Shown here: piece after piece, positions 1 to 9,500 of the stretch | Layout of the letters: every line of letters starts with the position of its first letter | Position numbering within the stretch: position 1 is the stretch's first letter | From: Crossaster papposus | Lineage: Eukaryota; Echinodermata; Asteroidea; Velatida; Solasteridae | Assembly (NCBI GenBank): GCA_037893245.1 | Contig: JBAIAA010000025.1 | Location: forward strand, 1,550,001 to 1,614,000 | Direction: 5' to 3' | Length of the DNA: 64,000 nucleotides | Translations under genes and position numbers: made by a program | The notes under the pieces: generated by a model | What the model was told of the DNA's origin: nothing | Database searches by the model: none | Seen by the model: the letters and a program-made list of their open reading frames with translations, nothing else

Positions 1-327
1 GTTTACTAAAGTGTACCTACTACAGTGCGGCAAGAAGTATGCACCAAATGTACAATGTTCGATAACGATAATTTCCAGCAGATTAGGTAAATAACTTTGT
101 GCCATAAACATGCTAATTTAACAGAGTAAGATTTAAAATACAATATCATGTATACCTATAATGTATCACAAAAAGGCTGTTTGTACAAAGTTTACATCTC
201 GTCAATGACGCACAGAAAGGGTAAATCTATGGTAAATTTGAGTGTAATCAAACAGAGGTTTTCTTTTGGCTTGCAACAACGGAACGGCGAAAACGGGTCT
301 AAAACTCTAACAATTGATTTTCTGACA
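1..327 (-). repeat. LTR 0 of the array, cut by the window start
   Basis: This is the right-hand 327 bp of a 577-bp LTR and ends at the plus-strand sequence TCTGACA, which is the TG end of the LTR read on the minus strand. It matches the right part of the seven internal LTRs and lacks the 44-bp extra segment seen in the last LTR. Whether it is the outermost left LTR cannot be seen. Confidence 0.85.
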
Positions 328-346
328 GCCGCCCCCACATTTGGAT
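328..346 (-). other. Polypurine tract of copy 1
   Basis: On the minus strand the bases just before the LTR read AAATGTGGGGGCGGC and then TGTCAG. A G-rich run directly before a TG LTR start is where plus-strand DNA synthesis is primed in LTR elements. The same tract recurs every 6178 bp. The placement defines the LTR edge at 327/328. Confidence 0.75.
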
Positions 347-384
347 ACTAAATGTGTAAAACACTGAAAGTTTTGTTTCGGTCA

Positions 385-756
385 CTACTCATCCTTGGCA
401 TCAAGGTTCCGACCACCGTCGTCCTCGTCTTGGCACTTGGGTAACCGGATGAGTCGAGCAACAGGTCTGGTGTACACTCTGTTACCGACTCGTACCTGGG
501 CAGCCCGAACACGACCATCTAGGCTAGGGTGTATCTCGCATATTCTTCCGACTGGCCACTGAGCCTGAACAAGCTGGGGGTCTATGATCATGACATCATC
601 GCCACAGGTCAGGTCCCTTGCGTCTTTCTGCCACTTTTGCCGGAGTTGCAGGCCAGGCAAAGAGAACTTGATGAAATGTGTCCAAAACTGGTCGGCGAGC
701 ACTTGGCTATGACGCCATCGTCGTCGTCCCAACAACTCATTGGAGGTGTAGACCAC
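385..756 (-). pseudogene. Integrase C-terminal region (DUF5641-like), copy 1
   Basis: This is the last coding segment of pol, about 120 codons. It carries the features usual at the C-end of BEL/Pao integrases: a start rich in Leu-Gly-Arg-Arg, a WTHF motif, an RQKW motif, then a small beta-barrel region containing GDDVMIID, WPVGRI and a closing RPVARLIRLP. This type of domain is thought to bind DNA or chromatin. An in-frame TAA at 757-759 separates it from the integrase core, so it cannot be made as part of the polyprotein. It ends at a stop at 385-387, only 58 bp from the LTR. Confidence 0.8.
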
Positions 757-1485
757 TTAAGGTAGTGATGGATCCAGCCGCCCCACCGGATCTACATCAG
801 CGGCATTGGCAGAAATGTAGCCCAGGGGCTTGAAATTGAGGATTCCCTCTATTTCAACGAGGAGGGTGTGTAGGACTGGTTCTGTCACTGACTGGTCTCC
901 TAGTGCTGTTCGGAGAGCATTTTTAACCGATCTCACTTCTCTCTCCCAGACTCCCCCAAAGTGAGGAGTGTTCGGTGGGTTAAACTGAAACCGTACCTTC
1001 TGTTCAGCTAGCTGCTGGGCGAGAGTAGGCTCCATAGATGAGAATGCATATTTCAGCTCTGCCTCTCCTCCTTTGAAGTTAGTGCCACAGTCCGAAAGAA
1101 GTTCATAGGGCTTTCCTCGTCGGAAGATGGAGCGTCGAAAGGCCATAAGGAATGCAGCTGTGTCCATGCTATCCAACAGCTCCAAGTGCACTGCTCGTGT
1201 TGTCATGCACTTAAATATGACTCCCCATCGCTTCTATGTTCTGCGGCCTATCTTCACGGTCATAGGGCCGAAAAAGTCAACTTCAGTTGAGTAAAACACT
1301 AGCTTGAGGATCCGGAGTCTGGATGGAGGTAGATCGGCCATCTTAGGTAAATGTACATGTACTTCTGGTTTGGAACGCCATTTGCGGCATTCGCCGCACT
1401 GACGCTGATGACGGCAGATGGCTTCGCGGCCACCTAACTTCAGCGAGGACGCGTTCAGGACCACAGTACAGGAGTTTGTCATCAT
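757..1485 (-). pseudogene. Integrase zinc-finger end and catalytic core, copy 1
   Basis: This stretch encodes the end of the HHCC zinc-binding module (CGECRKW) followed by the RNase H-fold catalytic core, which inserts the DNA copy into the host chromosome. The three acidic catalytic residues remain visible: Asp in VDFFGP, Asp in LLSDCGTNF, and Glu in FGGVWERE. The family signature TTRAVHLE is also present. The frame is interrupted by TAG at 1234-1236 and closed by TAA at 757-759. The upstream frame does not match that of the preceding zinc module, so a frameshift lies near 1440. The enzyme is therefore non-functional although its active-site residues are intact. Confidence 0.85.
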
Positions 1486-1707
1486 AGTCTTGTATAAGTA
1501 ACTTGGTTACGTGGTGACTTGGATCAAGAACATTTGGGTGTTTGACATTGTGTGCAAGGCCTTCTGCCCTTCGCAGTCGCCCTCCAACACGGAGAAGTCC
1601 GGAAGCTTCCTCATACTCTGGATCGAGCTGTCCCAATCTACTCCCTGAAGGTAGCTCCCTCCCCGACTTCATAGCCTGGACCTCCTGTGCGAAACAATCT
1701 TGCTTGT
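1343..1707 (-). pseudogene. Integrase N-terminal region, copy 1
   Basis: This segment precedes the integrase core. It contains the family-typical LRVGGRL and a His-containing HHVTKLLIQD stretch leading to a GPERVLAE motif; these belong to the H2C2 zinc-binding domain. The segment begins at the border of the nested insertion (target duplication 1708-1715) and its frame is not that of the next segment, so the zinc domain is split by a frameshift. The overlap with the core entry reflects the two reading frames. Confidence 0.75.
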
Positions 1708-1715
1708 CAGCAGTG

Positions 1716-2615
1716 TAACATCCGTCAATATATCGATATTACTCAAATACTCTATACTATTTTGACATCGATATCGCCGATGTCAATTTTTTTAATCATA
1801 TCGAAATATCGACATTTCGATGTATCTAAATTTCGATGTTCCTAAATGATATTTAAAACACCGAAAGATTGTCAGATTATCCAGAAAATCTCAGGGCTTT
1901 AGTATATTAGAAAAGCTGCCGTCTTTATTTGTAGCTTAAAACATTCAAGTAGGCCTATTAAATAAAATACGTTCGACGACCAACTGCGGTTTGAAGTTGT
2001 TCTTTGTGTTTCACCCGCGGCCCGCCGCTATAGTTCACAACCGCTTGCAAAGGAAAAATAGTAAAATCTCAAAAGAAACCAGCCATGCCGCCCCAGCCTA
2101 TCGGTTGTTCGAGACGTAACGCTCCCTTGATCTGATAACATTTTGGGGTGGCCAATCACGAGTAGGAAATTGCGGGGAGCGTTCTCTGCACCCTGCTATT
2201 GGCCTAGCAAGCCAGTCTGGATTTCAAGACCGAGCTGTTCATTTGGGGCGCGCCGTCCGTTATCTTGGCTTATTAAGGGCGCCCTTATAATAGGGCGCCC
2301 TCAATAAGCCCAGATAACGAACAGCGCGCTCCGCGGAACGGAAGCAGCAACCGTAATCATTTCTTATCTTCGTTGTAAAACCATAAACACGAGGGCTGGT
2401 GCGATTTGATTTTGTTCGGACCGACAACATGCACGGAGGATCAAGCCGAAAACCGGTATATGCAACGTACCTATTAAACTGTCGGTCTTCAGTATATTGA
2501 GCGCTGTTTTTAGGCTTCATCTTGCACACGGGAAATAATCGATATATCGAGTATACTCGATATTGAATTTCCGATTAATCGATTATTCTTAAAAAAATGA
2601 CATCGACGAACGTTG
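1716..2615. mobile_element. Nested non-autonomous hAT-like transposon, copy 1
   Basis: A 900-bp insert sits inside pol. It is flanked by the 8-bp direct repeat CAGCAGTG at 1708-1715 and 2616-2623, and 8 bp is the target duplication size of hAT transposons. The ends are imperfect inverted repeats: TAACATCCGTC on the left and CAACGTTCGTC on the right, with 8 of 11 bases matching. A longer subterminal match, GATGTCA followed by a T run, also occurs on both sides. Both ends are rich in ATCGA/TCGATA motifs, as hAT subterminal regions often are. No transposase is recognisable; the 89-codon minus frame at 2260-2529 resembles nothing I know. CCAAT-type boxes near 2150 and 2197 hint at a former promoter. 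Confidence 0.8.
2248..2329. repeat. Long inverted repeat (hairpin) inside the hAT-like insert, copy 1
   Basis: Two 37-nt arms, 2248-2284 and 2293-2329, are separated by an 8-nt AT loop. The inner 27 nt pair with two mismatches and the outer 10 nt with two more. The centre is GGGCGCCC on both arms. The structure recurs in every array copy. Confidence 0.85.
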
Positions 2616-2623
2616 CAGCAGTG

Positions 2624-3648
2624 TTGACGTACAAGTAGTACCAATCTTCAACATTGGTATTAATCTGGATTTCGCTGACCCGGGTACCGGCAAATACCTT
2701 GTAACGGCACGAGTCGGACTGCAACCAGCGCAGAACTGTGGTGGAGTCGCTTCACAGGATGACCTTCTGGATCGGTAGGGTCAACTCCTTTCTGAGTAGG
2801 TCTGCCAATTGTTCTCATGTGAGCCCTGCTGACAGTTTGAGGCGTGGCATCGAGAGTTGCCGCTTTGGAGCCACCCTGGAGCGGGAGAGGATGAAGCTGA
2901 CATGAGTATGTCCCTCTGCATCTTCGGTGCGTAGGTAAGCCACTGAGCCATAAATCTTCTCTCAAGCATCGCAGAAGATGTGGATCTGTCTGCTTGCAGT
3001 GGTAGTGTCAACGTAAGGCGGGGTATGACATCTGGGTAGGTGAAGGAGTGGTAGTCTGCAGAGTTCACTTTCCCATGTACGCCACTTTGTGAGGATCTCC
3101 CCTGATTCGATAGGTTGATCCCAGTCCCTCTTGGCTTTCCACAAGTCCTGGACCATGATTTTTGCACGTGCCGTGAAGGGTGCAAGATAACTAATGGGAT
3201 CGTACTGACTGGCAAGGATCTTGTAGATGGTTCTTATGTTGAGTACTTTGTACTTGATATGCCGATGCTTGTAGCTCAGCTCATCTAAATCGCACCACCA
3301 GCAAAGTCCAAGTGTGGCTTCGGGAGAGTCACTTTGACCAAAGATTAGCCGTAGCTCGTAGCCATCTGAGCAGGCCTCTGAAGGTAGATTCTCAAGAACC
3401 AACGGTATGTTGCTGGCCCACTGACGAATATTAAAGCCACCAGAGGCCAGCAGTTCACGCATCTTTGCTACTATTTTTTTGGCTTCCAAAGCACTTGGTA
3501 CGCTGTCGAGGCAGTTGTCCACGTAGAAGGACTGGTTAATGGCATGACAAACATCGTCATTTATATCCTGGTTGTCAAGTACGTGCTTCTGCAGTGAAAG
3601 CTGGCGAAACAAGGGCTGCACGTGGTGCCAAAGGGTAGTACTTGCCAT
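2624..3648 (-). pseudogene. Reverse transcriptase C-part, Peptidase_A17 and RNase H region, copy 1
   Basis: This segment begins with the reverse transcriptase catalytic box, here FYVDNCLDS, with an Asn at the place of the usual second Asp (codons at 3514-3519). Next comes the BEL-specific A17 region with the family landmarks LASGGFNIRQW, YDPISYLAPFT, DLWKAKRDWD and IFCDA. An RNase H-like part with the motifs VAYLRT and SDSTTVLRW follows. The frame is broken by TGA at 2962-2964, 2815-2817 and 2752-2754, all in the same frame, and then cut by the hAT-like insertion at 2623. A frameshift near 3620 separates it from the preceding palm segment. In the cell this part would have copied RNA to DNA and removed the RNA strand. 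Confidence 0.85.
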
Positions 3649-3833
3649 TCGTACACATCTGGTGTCGCCTCTCTTTTGACGTTACGCCAAATAAACCTCA
3701 GTAAGGGCGTGTCTTGAGGAAGAAGTTTCACCTGGTGAAACATAGCCTGGATGTCTCCAGAGATTGCCACTGGGTGCTGCCTAAATCTGAGGAAGACTCC
3801 CAGCAGGGAGGCCCCAAGTGTTGGCCCTAACAA
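3561..3833 (-). pseudogene. Reverse transcriptase palm segment, copy 1
   Basis: This segment contains the first catalytic Asp in the BEL/Pao box GDIQAMFHQV, preceded by SLLGVFLRFR and followed by LLRFIWR and WQVLPFGTTCSP. These are the standard conserved blocks of the fingers and palm. It is in the same frame as the upstream segment but is separated from it by a single TAG at 3840-3842. Downstream, the frame changes near 3620. Confidence 0.88.
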
Positions 3834-3839
3834 GAGGTG

Positions 3840-4627
3840 CTAGTTGAGGACCTTTCCATCGTGCTCAAAAGAACGGTCGAACACCAAGCGGTGCTTCCCA
3901 TTGTTCTCAACGACACGGTGTGGACAGTACCATGACTCGTCTGTCTGGCTAACTTCTTTATCGGTAAGTATCTTCACATAGCCCGAGTCGACCAGTTTCT
4001 GAATCTTCTCGTTGTGGATCTTGGCAAGATCTGGCTGCTTTTGTAGTTTCCTTTCGGTGTGCTTTAGTCTTGACATGACCACTTCTTTACCAGCATGGAA
4101 ACAAACACTGTCGTTTGCACGAAGAAGACGTGTAGCACAGCACAGTGTTTCTTTGTCATCAACTTGGATTGTCTGGGCTTCGAGTAGATCAATTGCTTGC
4201 TGGTCTTGTTTTGAACGAGAGGACAATTTCTCGTTACAATAGGGGAGGACATCGGCCTGCCACAGTCGTTGCACATGCTGCATAATTTCCCTGGTTTCAG
4301 GAAAGACTGCAGTTTTGACAATTTCTCGTTACAATAGGGGAGGACATCGGCCTGCCACAGTTGTTGCACATGCTGCATAATGTCCCTGGTTTCAGGAAAG
4401 ACTGCAGTTTTGAAGCAATTCTGCTTCTGGAACTGTTCTTTCAGGATCCCGGCGGGCCCTTGGAGATTCCAGCCTAACTGGGTGTTCACAGCCACTGGTG
4501 CTCCACTTGGTCCACACCTGACAGATTGCCTTGGGATGATGAGTTCTCTGGGTCCGAACCAATCAAGATCAAGGGAACAGCCTTGTTGATAGGTGGCAGT
4601 GGGACTCCATGTAGATGTGGCCAGCAT
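3840..4627 (-). pseudogene. Protease-RT linker and RT N-terminal region, split by a duplication, copy 1
   Basis: The upstream part (about 4412-4627) carries the landmark LGWNLQGPAG, which in this family follows the protease. The downstream part (3840-4283) leads into the reverse transcriptase with WYCPHRVV and KHRLVFDRS. A 95-bp tandem duplication at 4222-4411 lies between them and shifts the frame. It also produces two near-identical copies of a stretch containing MQHVQ and LPYCNEKL in different frames. The segment ends at TAG 3840-3842. Confidence 0.8.
4222..4411. repeat. 95-bp tandem duplication inside pol, copy 1
   Basis: Positions 4222-4316 and 4317-4411 are direct repeats of 95 bp, with two mismatches that I can see (CGTTG/TGTTG and AATTTCC/AATGTCC). 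Because 95 is not a multiple of 3, the duplication shifts the reading frame. It is present at the same place in all eight copies. Confidence 0.93.
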
Positions 4628-5489
4628 TTTTGTAAAGTTGGCACTGGATAAGTGTATTCGGAAAGGCGAAGGTTGTCCGCTGTGAATGCCCCTTGGATAA
4701 GGTACTTGACATCTGGGTTCTCGGCAGGTGAAACTCGAAGGTCAATTGATTGGCCTTCACATAGTTCTTGGCGAGTTCTTGGCGAACTGTGGACAGGAGA
4801 ATAGAATCCTTTTCCCCGGACAGGTTAAGCTGGAGAGCTGGAGCCAGAACCATCGTACGCATGGAGTCGTCGTCAAGCACAGCGTATGTTTTGAAACTCC
4901 CAGCTGGACCATGAAGGAGAATTTGGACGACCTTCAACATGACATTGTGTGGTCTACGGGGCTGGTCAATGTACACCATCTGTGTCGCCAGAGAGTATAT
5001 CTTACTAGCCCCCTGCTGGATGGCTTTGTGCAGCACTGTCAAGTGGAGTTCCTTGCAGTGATTACAAGGCTTCTTTAGCGTACAGTTTTCTGGTTTGTGG
5101 GTACGATCACACTTCCAGCATCGAGTTTTCTGCTTCAGCCATTCGATGATCTGCTGCGATGTGAGTTTCCTGAAGTCTGTGCAGCCGTTCAGGTAATGTT
5201 CGTGGCTGTCACAGCTTGGGCAATAAGCAGTACCCCTATTGAGGTTTGAAGGCGCTGATTGTTGGTAAGGCTTTGACTTTATTTGCCTTCTATCATCAGT
5301 CTGGAAAACTGCTGTAGGGGAACCTTTCTTCCTCAGGAAACGTTTATCTTTGTTGTCCGATCTGTAGCTATCATCCCTGTGGGCAGCAACTGCTTGTCCA
5401 GCTATGCGCTTGGCTCGGGACTGGACTTCTAGCCAGTTCGCAAGGTCCTGGAAGTTGTATTTTTTGTCAGAATCGGCTTTCAGGATTCC
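4569..5489 (-). pseudogene. Gag zinc knuckles and aspartic protease (DUF1758-like), copy 1
   Basis: The frame is open for 307 codons but lacks an early ATG because it continues gag across a frameshift. Two zinc knuckles are visible: CPSCDSHEHYLNGC (CX2CX4HX4C, 5181-5222) and CWKCDRTHKPENC (CX2CX3HX4C, 5082-5120). They are followed by CNHCKELHLTVLH, the sequence that links gag to protease in BEL/Pao. The retropepsin-like core follows, with the active-site loop read as AVLDDDSMRT. Relatives usually have Gly after the catalytic Asp pair, so this may be an altered active site. The frame closes at a stop at 4569, and the downstream linker continues in another frame. Confidence 0.82.
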
Positions 5490-5493
5490 TCAA

Positions 5494-5895
5494 TTACCTG
5501 TCCCGGTAACTGGCTGGTAGTTTACCAAGCAATCTATCAACGTGGGAACCACACTTCAGTTCGTAGCCATGCTCTTCTTCAAGTGAGCGAAGCATGCCCA
5601 CCAACGAATGAACAGAGAGGGCGAAATTTTCCAAGGCATCGTGGTCGCCCGGTTTGACATGTTGCATATTTAGGATGAAGCCCAGCTCACTCTGAACCAA
5701 CTCTGAACAGGAGTCTGTATCCCGGTGTTCTTGAGCTGGAGCACCTTTATGACCCTTGGCAGGGATTTTACAACCGACAACAAAGTCATCAAGGTGTCCC
5801 GGAATTTGTGTTTCCCGAGTTGGTCGCTGATTTTTGATGAAAATCAACTCCTCTGGTACAGGATTGTCAATGTTCTCTTGCTCCATTGAATCCAT
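5494..5895 (-). pseudogene. Gag fragment, copy 1
   Basis: This 133-codon frame starts with ATG at 5893-5895, only 15 bp after the primer binding site. Its C-terminal half (VKPGDHDALENF to LLGKLPASYRDR) looks like the end of the BEL/Pao gag domain (DUF1759 type). The N-terminal 60 residues are hydrophilic and I do not recognise them, and the usual domain core is not seen, so a large internal deletion is likely. The frame ends at TAA 5494-5496, and a frameshift of a few bases separates it from the zinc-knuckle frame. Copy 1 has ALENF where the others have ALDNF. Confidence 0.7.
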
Positions 5896-5910
5896 AGGTC
5901 GCTGTGTGAC

Positions 5911-5928
5911 ATCCGGCTCGAAGGACCA
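5911..5928 (-). promoter_or_regulatory. Primer binding site, tRNA-Tyr type, copy 1
   Basis: The plus strand reads ATCCGGCTCGAAGGACCA directly against the LTR edge. This looks like the 3' end of animal tRNA-Tyr including CCA, with one mismatch by my recollection of that tRNA. The minus strand would therefore pair with tRNA-Tyr to prime first-strand synthesis. The site fixes both the element orientation and the LTR edge. It recurs at +6178 steps, the last at 49157-49174. Confidence 0.85.
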
Positions 5929-6505
5929 TGAAAAATAGTGTAGGATACACCAGAAAAAGAAGGCGCAGTTGGGTCAAAGTTTACACACAGCAACACATGG
6001 ACAGCGGTCATAGGCAAGCAACACTGTCTGTTTATTCGTTCAAATCAGGAATAGACACTTGGGTGGATGATTACTGCAGGTTTGTGATATAATCAGGAGT
6101 ACGTGGATGTGTGGGATACGTATAGTTCAACTGGAATACCTGTGGTTCTGGAAATAAACAAATATAAACCACGTATGAGTTTACTAAAGTGTACCTACTA
6201 CAGTGCGGCAAGAAGTATGCACCAAATGTACAATGTTCGATAACGATAATTTCCAGCAGATTAGGTAAATAACTTTGTGCCATAAACATGCTAATTTAAC
6301 AGAGTAAGATTTAAAATACAATATCATGTATACCTATAATGTATCACAAAAAGGCTGTTTGTACAAAGTTTACATCTCGTCAATGACGCACAGAAAGGGT
6401 AAATCTATGGTAAATTTGAGTGTAATCAAACAGAGGTTTTCTTTTGGCTTGCAACAACGGAACGGCGAAAACGGGTCTAAAACTCTAACAATTGATTTTC
6501 TGACA
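5929..6505 (-). repeat. LTR 1 (577 bp), reference copy
   Basis: On the minus strand the LTR starts TGTCAGAAAATC and ends CTATTTTTCA, so it has TG...CA termini. It sits between a polypurine tract and a primer binding site. A candidate polyadenylation signal AATAAA lies at 6031-6036 (minus), followed by a GT-rich stretch. A 72-codon minus frame at 6071-6289 and a 67-codon plus frame at 6326-6529 are open, but I see no sign that they are genes. Confidence 0.9.
6031..6036 (-). promoter_or_regulatory. Candidate poly(A) signal in LTR 1
   Basis: The minus strand has AATAAA followed within 30 bp by GT-rich sequence, in the last fifth of the LTR, as expected for the end of the R region. The same bases occur in every complete LTR. 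Confidence 0.5.
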
Positions 6506-9500
6506 GCCGCCCCCACATTTGGATACTAAATGTGTAAAACACTGAAAGTTTTGTTTCGGTCACTACTCATCCTTGGCATCAAGGTTCCGACCACCGTCGT
6601 CCTCGTCTTGGCACTTGGGTAACCGGATGAGTCGAGCAACAGGTCTGGTGTACACTCTGTTACCGACTCGTACCTGGGCAGCCCGAACACGACCATCTAG
6701 GCTAGGGTGTATCTCGCATATTCTTCCGACTGGCCACTGAGCCTGAACAAGCTGGGGGTCTATGATCATGACATCATCGCCACAGGTCAGGTCCCTTGCG
6801 TCTTTCTGCCACTTTTGCCGGAGTTGCAGGCCAGGCAAAGAGAACTTGATGAAATGTGTCCAAAACTGGTCGGCGAGCACTTGGCTATGACGCCATCGTC
6901 GTCGTCCCAACAACTCATTGGAGGTGTAGACCACTTAAGGTAGTGATGGATCCAGCCGCCCCACCGGATCTACATCAGCGGCATTGGCAGAAATGTAGCC
7001 CAGGGGCTTGAAATTGAGGATTCCCTCTATTTCAACGAGGAGGGTGTGTAGGACTGGTTCTGTCACTGACTGGTCTCCTAGTGCTGTTCGGAGAGCATTT
7101 TTAACCGATCTCACTTCTCTCTCCCAGACTCCCCCAAAGTGAGGAGTGTTCGGTGGGTTAAACTGAAACCGTACCTTCTGTTCAGCTAGCTGCTGGGCGA
7201 GAGTAGGCTCCATAGATGAGAATGCATATTTCAGCTCTGCCTCTCCTCCTTTGAAGTTAGTGCCACAGTCCGAAAGAAGTTCATAGGGCTTTCCTCGTCG
7301 GAAGATGGAGCGTCGAAAGGCCATAAGGAATGCAGCTGTGTCCATGCTATCCAACAGCTCCAAGTGCACTGCTCGTGTTGTCATGCACTTAAATATGACT
7401 CCCCATCGCTTCTATGTTCTGCGGCCTATCTTCACGGTCATAGGGCCGAAAAAGTCAACTTCAGTTGAGTAAAACACTAGCTTGAGGATCCGGAGTCTGG
7501 ATGGAGGTAGATCGGCCATCTTAGGTAAATGTACATGTACTTCTGGTTTGGAACGCCATTTGCGGCATTCGCCGCACTGACGCTGATGACGGCAGATGGC
7601 TTCGCGGCCACCTAACTTCAGCGAGGACGCGTTCAGGACCACAGTACAGGAGTTTGTCATCATAGTCTTGTATAAGTAACTTGGTTACGTGGTGACTTGG
7701 ATCAAGAACATTTGGGTGTTTGACATTGTGTGCAAGGCCTTCTGCCCTTCGCAGTCGCCCTCCAACACGGAGAAGTCCGGAAGCTTCCTCATACTCTGGA
7801 TCGAGCTGTCCCAATCTACTCCCTGAAGGTAGCTCCCTCCCCGACTTCATAGCCTGGACCTCCTGTGCGAAACAATCTTGCTTGTCAGCAGTGTAACATC
7901 CGTCAATATATCGATATTACTCAAATACTCTATACTATTTTGACATCGATATCGCCGATGTCAATTTTTTTAATCATATCGAAATATCGACATTTCGATG
8001 TATCTAAATTTCGATGTTCCTAAATGATATTTAAAACACCGAAAGATTGTCAGATTATCCAGAAAATCTCAGGGCTTTAGTATATTAGAAAAGCTGCCGT
8101 CTTTATTTGTAGCTTAAAACATTCAAGTAGGCCTATTAAATAAAATACGTTCGACGACCAACTGCGGTTTGAAGTTGTTCTTTGTGTTTCACCCGCGGCC
8201 CGCCGCTATAGTTCACAACCGCTTGCAAAGGAAAAATAGTAAAATCTCAAAAGAAACCAGCCATGCCGCCCCAGCCTATCGGTTGTTCGAGACGTAACCC
8301 TCCCTTGATCTGATAACATTTTGGGGTGGCCAATCACGAGTAGGAAATTGCGGGGAGCGTTCTCTGCACCCTGCTATTGGCCTAGCAAGCCAGTCTGGAT
8401 TTCAAGACCGAGCTGTTCATTTGGGGCGCGCCGTCCGTTATCTTGGCTTATTAAGGGCGCCCTTATAATAGGGCGCCCTCAATAAGCCCAGATAACGAAC
8501 AGCGCGCTCCGCGGAACGGAAGCAGCAACCGTAATCATTTCTTATCTTCGTTGTAAAACCATAAACACGAGGGCTGGTGCGATTTGATTTTGTTCGGACC
8601 GACAACATGCACGGAGGATCAAGCCGAAAACCGGTATATGCAACGTACCTATTAAACTGTCGGTCTTCAGTATATTGAGCGCTGTTTTTAGGCTTCATCT
8701 TGCACACGGGAAATAATCGATATATCGAGTATACTCGATATTGAATTTCCGATTAATCGATTATTCTTAAAAAAATGACATCGACGAACGTTGCAGCAGT
8801 GTTGACGTACAAGTAGTACCAATCTTCAACATTGGTATTAATCTGGATTTCGCTGACCCGGGTACCGGCAAATACCTTGTAACGGCACGAGTCGGACTGC
8901 AACCAGCGCAGAACTGTGGTGGAGTCGCTTCACAGGATGACCTTCTGGATCGGTAGGGTCAACTCCTTTCTGAGTAGGTCTGCCAATTGTTCTCATGTGA
9001 GCCCTGCTGACAGTTTGAGGCGTGGCATCGAGAGTTGCCGCTTTGGAGCCACCCTGGAGCGGGAGAGGATGAAGCTGACATGAGTATGTCCCTCTGCATC
9101 TTCGGTGCGTAGGTAAGCCACTGAGCCATAAATCTTCTCTCAAGCATCGCAGAAGATGTGGATCTGTCTGCTTGCAGTGGTAGTGTCAACGTAAGGCGGG
9201 GTATGACATCTGGGTAGGTGAAGGAGTGGTAGTCTGCAGAGTTCACTTTCCCATGTACGCCACTTTGTGAGGATCTCCCCTGATTCGATAGGTTGATCCC
9301 AGTCCCTCTTGGCTTTCCACAAGTCCTGGACCATGATTTTTGCACGTGCCGTGAAGGGTGCAAGATAACTAATGGGATCGTACTGACTGGCAAGGATCTT
9401 GTAGATGGTTCTTATGTTGAGTACTTTGTACTTGATATGCCGATGCTTGTAGCTCAGCTCATCTAAATCGCACCACCAGCAAAGTCCAAGTGTGGCTTCG

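Larger units (their letters stand above)
328..5928 (-). mobile_element. BEL/Pao internal body, copy 1 (dead)
   Basis: This is the body between LTR 0 and LTR 1, described domain by domain in the entries below. It reads on the minus strand from the primer binding site at 5928 to the polypurine tract at 328. The domain order gag, zinc knuckles, protease, reverse transcriptase, A17/RNase H, integrase, DUF5641-like is that of BEL/Pao. In Ty3/Gypsy elements there is no A17 region, and in Copia the integrase precedes the reverse transcriptase. Differences private to this copy are G at 2121 (C elsewhere) and T at 5629 (G elsewhere), the latter changing Asp to Glu in gag. Without the nested 900-bp insertion the body is 4.7 kb, which is short for the family. 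Confidence 0.92.

Noticed and set aside
148-351. 67-codon plus frame overlapping the LTR end in each unit
   Set aside because: It lies antisense to the element across LTR and polypurine tract and is changed in the terminal LTR; most likely chance.
529-765. Plus-strand frames of 69-116 codons inside pol
   Set aside because: They are shadows of the minus-strand domains, which carry the conserved motifs.
2260-2529. 89-codon minus frame inside the hAT-like insert as a possible transposase piece
   Set aside because: No BED finger, catalytic acidic residues or dimerisation motif can be seen, and it overlaps the hairpin.
6071-6289. 72-codon minus frame inside each LTR, kept in all copies
   Set aside because: The copies are near-identical by recent duplication, so conservation carries no information, and the protein has no recognisable motif.
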